Below are positions 1 to 5,097 of a stretch of 5,521 bases of DNA, one piece after another. Position 1 is the stretch's first letter; the number at the start of each line of letters is the position of its first letter. The notes beneath the pieces are model-generated. The model did no database searches and was not told the DNA's origin. It saw only the letters and a program-made list of their open reading frames with translations. The position numbers and the translations under genes were made by a program. This stretch comes from Rikenella sp. (GTDB lineage: Bacteria; Bacteroidota; Bacteroidia; Bacteroidales; Rikenellaceae), in contig JAIDFC010000070.1 in the NCBI GenBank assembly GCA_029054535.1, positions 1 through 5,521 of the forward strand, given 5' to 3'.

Positions 1-972
1 CGGATAAATAGTCCCCTGCGCCAGCCACCGCACCTCTTCGAGTTTCTGCGCCTCGGCGTCGAACACTTCGATAAAGTCCCGTCCGATGATCTTCCGCTTT
101 TGCTCCGGATCGGTAACCCCTTTCAAATCCCCGAGGAATTTATCCCCGGCGTCGACCCCGATGACATTGAGTCCCATGTTTTTATAGGAGTCCAGCACAC
201 TCGAGAACTCATCCTTCCGCAACAAGCCCATATCGACGAAAATACAGGTCAGATTCTTGCCGATAGCCTTATGCAACAGCACTGCGGCCACCGACGAATC
301 CACGCCTCCCGAAAGCCCCAGTACGACTTTGTCATCCCCCAATTTTTCGCGCAATTCGCGCACCGTGGTTTCGATATACGACGCCGGCGTCCAGTCCTGC
401 CGACACCCGCAGATATCCACCACAAAATGCTTCAACAGCTGTAATCCCTCGGTCGAATGATAGACCTCAGGATGAAACTGAATCCCCCAGGTCCGTTCCC
501 ACGCGATCCGAAAAGCGGCTACCCGAACATCCTCCGTGCTGGCGATAATCTCGCACCCGGTAGGTTCCGTAACAATCGTATCGCCGTGCGACATCCACAC
601 CTGGGTCGGATCACTGAGCGAAGCGATCAACGGGTCGTCTCCCTTGACCTTCGAGAGCATGGCGCGGCCGTACTCCCTACTATTCGACGGTGCGACTTCG
701 CCGCCGAAATGATGGGCCAGATATTGTGCCCCATAGCAGACGCCGAGCAAGGGAAGGTGTCCCTTAATGCCGCTCAGGTCGATCTGCGGCGCCTCTTGAT
801 CGCGCACGGAGAACGGGCTCCCCGACAGAATCACCCCTTTCACCGAGGTGTCGATCTCCGGATAGCGATTGTACGGATGTATCTCGCAGTAGACGTTCAA
901 CTCGCGCACCCGCCGCGCAATCAGCTGCGTGTACTGCGATCCGAAGTCGAGTATCAGTATCTTCTCCTGCAT
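1..972 (-). CDS. guaA: GMP synthase (glutamine-hydrolysing), N-terminal 324 codons, cut by left edge
   Basis: GuaA makes GMP from XMP, ATP and glutamine in the cytoplasm, the last step of guanine nucleotide synthesis. The frame is open to base 1, so the remaining C-terminal part (a family member is about 510 residues) lies outside. Residues 1-190 form the class I glutamine amidotransferase domain: the start ILDFGSQYTQLIARRV is typical, the nucleophile is Cys79 in GVCYGAQ, and the His167/Glu169 pair lies in FHPEV. Residues about 195-324 begin the ATP pyrophosphatase domain, with the PP-loop SGGVDSS at 221-227 and IFVDMGLLRK at 244-253; the window stops in GTIYP. The oxyanion-region motif reads LSGSPFS instead of the common SGGP, a variant I associate with Bacteroidetes. 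ATG at 972 is chosen because homology starts directly there; the upstream DNA is A-rich without a Shine-Dalgarno. It lies 245 bp downstream of rnz and probably has its own promoter. Confidence 0.97.
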   Translation of the reverse strand, partial: MQEKILILDFGSQYTQLIARRVRELNVYCEIHPYNRYPEIDTSVKGVILSGSPFSVRDQEAPQIDLSGIKGHLPLLGVCYGAQYLAHHFGGEVAPSNSREYGRAMLSKVKGDDPLIASLSDPTQVWMSHGDTIVTEPTGCEIIASTEDVRVAAFRIAWERTWGIQFHPEVYHSTEGLQLLKHFVVDICGCRQDWTPASYIETTVRELREKLGDDKVVLGLSGGVDSSVAAVLLHKAIGKNLTCIFVDMGLLRKDEFSSVLDSYKNMGLNVIGVDAGDKFLGDLKGVTDPEQKRKIIGRDFIEVFDAEAQKLEEVRWLAQGTIYP

Positions 973-997
973 ATTCTGTTATTTTTTGTCTTTTTTT

Positions 998-1005
998 TAA
1001 AGATA
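998..1005 (-). promoter_or_regulatory. Candidate proximal -7 element for guaA
   Basis: On the minus strand this reads TATCTTTA, seven of eight matches to the Bacteroidetes -7 consensus TAnnTTTG, and nearly the same as the TATCTTTG boxes before the two upstream genes. It would give a leader of about 20 nt before the guaA ATG, similar to the exported-protein gene. No TTTG-like -33 box lies 19-21 bp upstream, so this is only a candidate and competes with the box at 1167-1174. Confidence 0.35.
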
Positions 1006-1048
1006 TTCTTGGATCACTGGCACCGTCCGAAAACGTACCTTTCGGCCA

Positions 1049-1146
1049 CGTCTTCCTCGCGCCGCAGACGGCGATGCTTCGCATCGCATGAGCCTGACAG
1101 CCGCCTCTGTTTGCAAAAAAACAGTTCCAGTCGGTAGCCAAAGAAT
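1049..1146 (-). repeat. Intergenic repeat element, copy A (inverted relative to copy B)
   Basis: Read on the minus strand from 1146 downward, this segment shares three collinear blocks with the plus-strand segment 2199-2302. They are ATTCTTTGGC (identical), then after exactly 8 nt in both copies GGAACTGTTTTTTTG against GGTACTGTTCTTTTTG, and after 51 versus 56 nt GCGCGAGGAAGACG against GCGCGAGGAAAACG. The middle has diverged; in this copy it holds a perfect 7-bp hairpin GCGATGC-GAA-GCATCGC (1071-1087). No protein is evident. I infer a dispersed, non-coding REP- or MITE-like repeat; copy number in the genome cannot be seen from here. Confidence 0.5.
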
Positions 1147-1166
1147 GAACAAATACCAATCCCGTA

Positions 1167-1174
1167 CAAATTTA
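1167..1174 (-). promoter_or_regulatory. Candidate distal -7 element for guaA
   Basis: The minus strand reads TAAATTTG, a perfect match to TAnnTTTG. The box lies 43 bp after the rnz stop codon. Transcription from it would give guaA a leader of about 190 nt containing repeat copy A and three potential hairpins. The expected -33 position reads GGCG, a poor match, which lowers confidence. Confidence 0.35.
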
Positions 1175-1217
1175 CACCTTTCGGGCGAAAAACCGCCACC
1201 CGGAACCGTGAAAGCCG

Positions 1218-2165
1218 CTAAATCTGCACGATTTTAAGCGCATGGTCTTTTTCTACGGTCAAAACCAGCCCGTCGTGGCCCAGAATCGTGTCGGAGAACT
1301 CGGTCCGAGCCTCCTCCAACAGCGGATCCAACGTCTTGTATCGGGCGGAGTAGTGGCCGAGCACCAAATGTCGGACATCCGCCTTCCGGGCGATTCGGGC
1401 CGCCTGCAACGCCGTCGAATGCCCCGTTTTTTCGGCCAAGGCCTTGTCCTGGTGGAGATACGTCGACTCGTGGTAGAGCAAGTCCGCCCCGCGCACCGAA
1501 TCCGCCACCTTGCCCGACGGCGTCGTATCGCTGCAATAGGCGTAGCTCCTCGGTTCGTAAGGCCGATAAGTGGCCTCCGCGACGGTCAGCGGAACGCCAT
1601 TGGCCAAACAGGTATCGCGACCTTGCTTCAATGCGGCGATCTGTTCCGGATCCAGCCCATACCCCTCGACCAAATGCCTGTGTACGTTCAATCCCGGTTC
1701 CCGTTCTCGAAAAAGATATCCACAACACGGCACCCTGTGCCGCAAAGGAATCGTGGTAACCGTAAAAACCCGGCTTCCCCACACCTCCACCCCCGCCTCT
1801 CGAGCATCCACCTCCTTGATTTCCAACGGATAAGGCAACTCGACCGCGAAAAAACCGAAATGGCTCCCGAGCATCTCGCCGAAAGGTCTCGGCGCCACGA
1901 TCGTCAGCCCCCGCTGCCTCCCCATCATGGCCATCGTCGAGAGGAGTCCGAAAATCCCGTAAACATGATCCCCGTGCAGATGAGAGATGAAAACCGCATT
2001 GATTTTCAGCGGATTGATCCCGTAACGCAACAGTTGATATTGCGTCCCCTCTCCGCAGTCGATCAAAAAAAACTGCTCATGTACATTCAGTACATGAGCA
2101 GTATGATGCCTGGCGAGCGTCGGCCGAGCCGAACTGCATCCCAGTATGGTAACCTGAAAGGTCAT
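1218..2165 (-). CDS. rnz: Ribonuclease Z (tRNA 3'-end processing endonuclease)
   Basis: RNase Z is a zinc-dependent metallo-beta-lactamase-fold enzyme that cuts precursor tRNAs after the discriminator base. The 315-residue product has the usual length of the short bacterial form. The signature HLHGDH at 62-67 supplies His62, His64, Asp66 and His67; further likely zinc ligands are His143 (LRHRV), Asp213 (CSDTTPSG) and His271 (LGHYS), and a conserved His249 is in KTGHST. The segment at about 150-180 should hold the flexible tRNA-binding exosite. ATG at 2165 is preferred because the family-typical TILGCSSARPT begins right after it. The frame stays open for 57 codons upstream, but those codons run through the intergenic repeat. 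It follows rpsA by 202 bp. Two oddities: a terminator-like hairpin inside codons 22-34, and inverted repeat copies on both sides of the gene. No Shine-Dalgarno is visible. Confidence 0.96.
   Translation of the reverse strand: MTFQVTILGCSSARPTLARHHTAHVLNVHEQFFLIDCGEGTQYQLLRYGINPLKINAVFISHLHGDHVYGIFGLLSTMAMMGRQRGLTIVAPRPFGEMLGSHFGFFAVELPYPLEIKEVDAREAGVEVWGSRVFTVTTIPLRHRVPCCGYLFREREPGLNVHRHLVEGYGLDPEQIAALKQGRDTCLANGVPLTVAEATYRPYEPRSYAYCSDTTPSGKVADSVRGADLLYHESTYLHQDKALAEKTGHSTALQAARIARKADVRHLVLGHYSARYKTLDPLLEEARTEFSDTILGHDGLVLTVEKDHALKIVQI
2065..2102 (-). terminator. Terminator-like hairpin inside the rnz coding region
   Basis: On the rnz sense strand, ACTGCTCATGTAC pairs perfectly with GTACATGAGCAGT (13 bp, plus-strand arms 2072-2084 and 2090-2102) around a 5-nt loop. 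Eight T's follow (2072 to 2065), the last step being TTT TTT TTG for Phe-Phe-Leu 32-34. The form is that of a Rho-independent terminator acting on rnz itself, about 65-100 nt after the start codon. The encoded residues fit the RNase Z family, so it may be a coincidence of codon choice. Termination in vivo is inference. Confidence 0.4.
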
Positions 2166-2198
2166 AACACAATCAAAGTATCTGTCTGTTTTATAACT

Positions 2199-2302
2199 AT
2201 TCTTTGGCGACAGGAGGGTACTGTTCTTTTTGTGAACAACCGAGCAGCGTACCGAGAGCAGAGACCGCGAGCGGGCTTTGCCGAGGTAGCGCGAGGAAAA
2301 CG
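2199..2302 (+). repeat. Intergenic repeat element, copy B
   Basis: This plus-oriented segment between rpsA and rnz matches copy A (1049-1146, opposite strand) in three collinear blocks: 2199-2208, 2217-2232 and 2289-2302. The first two blocks have the same 8-nt spacing in both copies. The middle carries CTCGG- and GCGAG-rich sequence unlike the middle of copy A. The segment is open in one minus-strand frame that joins rnz, but that translation (Arg/Ser-rich, around residues RYLGKARSRSL) looks like read-through of non-coding DNA. I infer a dispersed repeat; the true borders may extend towards 2340. Confidence 0.5.
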
Positions 2303-2307
2303 AAGTT

Positions 2308-2326
2308 AAAAAGCGGCAGTTCCCGC
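2308..2326 (-). terminator. Weak candidate terminator after rpsA
   Basis: About 42 nt after the rpsA stop codon the minus strand reads GCGG-GAACTG-CCGC followed by TTTTT. The stem is only four strong base pairs, so it could be a weak intrinsic terminator that lets part of the transcription continue into rnz. A longer stem was not found. Confidence 0.3.
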
Positions 2327-2367
2327 ACGTAGCCAATGAACGGTTATAAGCAAAACAGGTGCTTTAG

Positions 2368-4167
2368 TTAGTTTTTCCCTTCGAGCTGCGCCTTGAGTTC
2401 GGCCAACCCCGAGATATCGCCCAAAGTGGTCTTTTCCATCGACGACGAGAGTTTCTTCACCGCTTCCTGCGTCGACGCCTCTTTTACCGCATCTTCCTTG
2501 GTTTTGGCCTCTTCGAACGTGCGGGTGTGCGACAAGATGATCTTGCGATTATTCTTCCCGAACTCCAGCACCCGGAAGTCGAGCGTTTCGCCCTTGGTAG
2601 CCGTCGTTCCGTCGGCTTTCACCAAGCCACGCCCCGGAACGAAACCTTCGCCGCCCTCGTTCAACGCCACAACCGCCCCCTTGTCATTGACCTCGGTGAT
2701 GGTCCCTGCGTGAATCGAATCCGGTTTGTAGATCGTTTCGTAAACGTCCCACGGATTTTCTTCCAGCTGTTTGTGTCCCAAGCTGAGTCGACGATTTTCC
2801 TTGTCGATTTCGAGCACCTGCACTTCGATCGGCGCGTCGATCTGGGTAAATTCCGACGGGTGTTTGATTTTCTTGGTCCAGCTCAGATCGCTGATGTGGA
2901 TCAATCCATCGACCCCCTCTTCCAGTTCGACGAACACCCCGAAATTCGTAAAGTTCCGAACCCGAGCCGTATGGCGCGACCCGACCGGATATTTGGTTTC
3001 GATGTTTTCCCACGGGTCCGGGGTCAGTTGTTTGATCCCGAGCGACATTTTGTGGTCGTCGCGATCGAGGGTCAAGATAACCGCTTCGACTTCGTCGCCG
3101 ACTTTCATGAAGTCCTGTGCCGAGCGCAAGTGTTGCGACCAGCTCATTTCGCTGACGTGGATCAACCCTTCGACCCCGGCGGCGATTTCGATAAACGCCC
3201 CGTAATCGGCCATCACCACGACTTTCCCTTTGACCTTGTCGCCAACCTTGAGTTCCGAAGCCAGTGCATCCCACGGGTGCGGCGTCAGTTGTTTCAACCC
3301 CAGCGCAATCCGTTTCTTGGCATCGTCGAAGTCGAGAATCACGACGTTGAGTTTCTGGTCGAGTTGCACCACCTCTTCCGGATGATTAACCCGTCCCCAA
3401 GAGAGGTCCGTGATATGGATCAACCCATCGACCCCGCCGAGGTCGATAAATACCCCGTACGACGTGATATTCTTGACGGTCCCTTCGAGGATCTGGCCCT
3501 TTTCGAGCTTCCCGATAATGTCTTTTTTCTGCTGTTCGAGTTCGGCCTCGATCAGCGCCTTATGCGACACGACGACATTGCGGAACTCCTGGTTGATCTT
3601 CACGACCTTGAATTCCATGGTCTTGTCGACATAAATATCGTAGTCCCGGATCGGTTTCACGTCGATCTGCGACCCCGGCAGGAAGGCTTCGATTCCGAAC
3701 ACGTCGACGATCATCCCCCCTTTGGTCCGACACTTGATGTAGCCCTTGATAATCTCGTCTTTTTCCAGAGCCTCGTTGACGCGATCCCACGAGCGCAACT
3801 GACGCGCTTTCTTGTGCGACAACAAGAGCTGCCCTTTTTTATCTTCGGCCGATTCGACATACACTTCGACCTTGTCGCCGACCTTGAGGTCCGGATTGTA
3901 GCGGAACTCGCTGCTCGAGATCACGCCTTCGGATTTGAAGCCGATGTTGACGAGGACTTCGCGTTTGTCGATCGCGGTAACAGTCCCCTCCATCACTTCG
4001 CCCGCCTGGATATTGGAGAGCGTCTGGTCGTACTCTTTGGCGATCTGTTCTTTGGATTCGCCGCCGTAAACCCCGGCTTCGGTTTCGAAAGCCGCCCAGT
4101 CGAACTGGTCGACCGGCACCGATGCGTTGGAGGTTTTCTGCACCTTGTTTTCTTCTGCGTTTGTCAT
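2368..4167 (-). CDS. rpsA: 30S ribosomal protein S1
   Basis: S1 binds single-stranded mRNA on the small ribosomal subunit and helps place weak or unstructured leaders in the initiation complex. The product is 599 residues with six S1 (OB-fold) domains at roughly 54-118, 136-202, 222-291, 306-378, 393-465 and 481-547. Domains 3-5 carry the clear motifs GVDGLIHITDLSW (245-257), GVEGLIHVSEMSW (331-343) and GVDGLIHISDLSW (418-430), and each ends in a KQL...PW linker (292, 379, 466). An acidic N-terminal extension (1-53) and a charged Lys/Glu/Ser tail (552-599) flank them. ATG at 4167 is preceded by an A-rich stretch (AAACAAAACA) with no Shine-Dalgarno, as is common in Bacteroidetes. The gene has its own promoter at 4256-4286 and a structured leader, which could serve autoregulation as in other bacteria; that is inference. 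It lies upstream of rnz in the same direction. Confidence 0.97.
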   Translation of the reverse strand: MTNAEENKVQKTSNASVPVDQFDWAAFETEAGVYGGESKEQIAKEYDQTLSNIQAGEVMEGTVTAIDKREVLVNIGFKSEGVISSSEFRYNPDLKVGDKVEVYVESAEDKKGQLLLSHKKARQLRSWDRVNEALEKDEIIKGYIKCRTKGGMIVDVFGIEAFLPGSQIDVKPIRDYDIYVDKTMEFKVVKINQEFRNVVVSHKALIEAELEQQKKDIIGKLEKGQILEGTVKNITSYGVFIDLGGVDGLIHITDLSWGRVNHPEEVVQLDQKLNVVILDFDDAKKRIALGLKQLTPHPWDALASELKVGDKVKGKVVVMADYGAFIEIAAGVEGLIHVSEMSWSQHLRSAQDFMKVGDEVEAVILTLDRDDHKMSLGIKQLTPDPWENIETKYPVGSRHTARVRNFTNFGVFVELEEGVDGLIHISDLSWTKKIKHPSEFTQIDAPIEVQVLEIDKENRRLSLGHKQLEENPWDVYETIYKPDSIHAGTITEVNDKGAVVALNEGGEGFVPGRGLVKADGTTATKGETLDFRVLEFGKNNRKIILSHTRTFEEAKTKEDAVKEASTQEAVKKLSSSMEKTTLGDISGLAELKAQLEGKN

Positions 4168-4206
4168 TGTTTTGTTTGAAACTAAACGGGTTAGACATTA
4201 TGTATT

Positions 4207-4254
4207 GACGCTCTCCGTCGCTCCCGCACAAGGCGAGGAGAGTCGGAAAGCGTC
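4207..4254 (-). promoter_or_regulatory. Long stem-loop in the rpsA 5' leader
   Basis: On the minus strand GACGCTTTCCG pairs with CGGAGAGCGTC over 11 positions, ten Watson-Crick and one G-U (plus-strand arms 4207-4217 and 4244-4254). Inside it CTCCTCGC pairs with GCGGGAG with one bulge and one G-U around a CTTGT loop. The predicted transcription start is near 4250, so the hairpin would occupy the very 5' end of the mRNA and leave about 40 unstructured, A/T-rich bases before the start codon. It could protect the mRNA or serve as a feedback site for S1; neither is shown by sequence alone. Confidence 0.55.
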
Positions 4255-4255
4255 G

Positions 4256-4286
4256 CAAAGATACGATATTTTTTGGATCCGCCAAC
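4256..4286 (-). promoter_or_regulatory. rpsA promoter (Bacteroidetes -33/-7 type)
   Basis: The minus strand has GTTG at 4286-4283, a 19-bp spacer, then TATCTTTG at 4263-4256. This matches the primary sigma factor consensus of Bacteroidetes, TTTG-N19-TAnnTTTG, in all but one position. The -33 box begins only 12 bp after the stop codon of the upstream gene, so there is no room for an intrinsic terminator between them and some read-through into rpsA is likely. Confidence 0.75.
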
Positions 4287-4297
4287 CGCCGAATCGA

Positions 4298-5011
4298 TTA
4301 CTCTCTTCTCTCCTGCAAGCCGACCCGGATCACCCAGTAATGCGGCATGTTGTCGAACGATTCGCTGCGCATATCCTCGGGGAGTTCGTTTTCCATGCAG
4401 AACCGGTAGACCGGCCAACCGCCATAGCGTTTCGAGAGCCGCGCATCGTACCACGACGAGCCGAAAAGCAGCACCGGCACGGTTTGATTGACCTTCAACT
4501 CTTTCGTATCGAACGGTTTGGGTTGATAAGAGGCGTAAAATTCATGATTCGGCTCGGCTTTTCGTTTCTTGAGCAGCATCGAAGTCATCATCCGTTCCCC
4601 CAGATCGCAGTACAACAGCATGGTCGAATCGCTCTGCGGCAAAAGCTGGAACTTCAACGCTTTCGCATAAGTCGAATTCCGATACTCATAAATCTTCCCC
4701 ATATTCACCAACCGCACGGTTCGCAACGAGTCGCGACCGAAATACTCGTCGAGCTGCACCATCACCTGCAGGGTGGTATCCCGCACCCCCGACAGGTCGT
4801 ACTTATAGACAAACATATTTTTCAGCTCCAACAACTCCGCCAAATCCTGCGCTTCGATCGCCCCGGTTTTCCAGGCCAGGTCATTCGCATCCGTCGCCTC
4901 GGTCTGCGACGACATTTCCTTTTCGCCAGTCGCTTTCCCGGCCCGTTTCTTGGCTTCGGTCGTCCCGACGAACGCACAAGCCAACAAAGACAAAATCAAA
5001 ATCTTTTTCAT
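4298..5011 (-). CDS. Exported protein of unknown function
   Basis: The family is not recognised. The 237-residue product starts MKKILILSLLACAFVG, a clear signal sequence: two lysines, then a hydrophobic core. Cleavage could follow Ala20 (TTEA, signal peptidase I), or LLAC with Cys12 could be a lipobox; the residues after Cys12 (AFVG) make the lipoprotein reading less certain. A Lys/Ser/Thr-rich linker (about 20-45) leads to a mature domain with alternating hydrophobic and charged residues and no further membrane segment. It is aromatic-rich at its C-terminal end (GSSWYDARL, YGGWPVYRF, MPHYWVIRV). I chose ATG at 5011 because it gives the canonical signal-peptide start and has AAGG five bases upstream; GTG at 5017 would add two residues. 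Its own promoter lies at 5038-5045. Nothing ties it functionally to rpsA. Confidence 0.85.
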   Translation of the reverse strand: MKKILILSLLACAFVGTTEAKKRAGKATGEKEMSSQTEATDANDLAWKTGAIEAQDLAELLELKNMFVYKYDLSGVRDTTLQVMVQLDEYFGRDSLRTVRLVNMGKIYEYRNSTYAKALKFQLLPQSDSTMLLYCDLGERMMTSMLLKKRKAEPNHEFYASYQPKPFDTKELKVNQTVPVLLFGSSWYDARLSKRYGGWPVYRFCMENELPEDMRSESFDNMPHYWVIRVGLQERRE

Positions 5012-5037
5012 AACCACCTTTTTTCGATTACGCTGCT

Positions 5038-5064
5038 CAAAGATAGCATTTTTTCACCAGGTGA
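5038..5064 (-). promoter_or_regulatory. Promoter of the exported-protein gene with a palindrome in its spacer
   Basis: The minus strand reads TATCTTTG at 5045-5038, a perfect Bacteroidetes -7 box placing the start about 25 nt before the ATG. At the expected -33 position (5065-5068) the sequence is TGAA, a poor match. The spacer holds an 11-bp palindrome TCACC-T-GGTGA (5054-5064), and GTGA-T-TCAC (5061-5069) overlaps it. A palindrome between -33 and -7, combined with a weak -33, suggests regulation by a DNA-binding protein; no regulator is encoded nearby. Confidence 0.5.
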
Positions 5065-5097
5065 TTCACTTGCCGTCCCCAGTTTCTCGCTCTCTCC

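Noticed and set aside
764..1159. 131-codon minus-strand frame across the guaA start
   Set aside because: It overlaps the well-supported start of guaA in another frame and covers repeat copy A; no family features.
1178..1200. GGCG-GTTTTT-CGCC hairpin after rnz as a terminator
   Set aside because: The stem is only four base pairs and no T-run follows it; the T's are in the loop.
2174..2180. TACTTTG just before the rnz start as a promoter box
   Set aside because: One base shorter than TAnnTTTG, no -33 match, and it would put the transcription start at about the start codon. Transcription from rpsA may serve rnz instead.
1242..2309. Plus-strand open frame of 355 codons antisense to rnz
   Set aside because: Arg/Gln-rich reading opposite a well-supported RNase Z, with no recognisable motif and ending in the repeat element.
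2166..2336. 57-codon N-terminal extension of rnz
   Set aside because: The extension runs through repeat copy B. RNase Z homology starts directly at the ATG at 2165, and the shorter form has the family's usual length.
2527..4179. Plus-strand open frame of 550 codons antisense to rpsA
   Set aside because: It mirrors the rpsA codon pattern (Asp/Phe/Arg-rich, repeated DxDQPxDP-like units from the S1 repeats) and has no family signature. The minus-strand S1 reading is certain.
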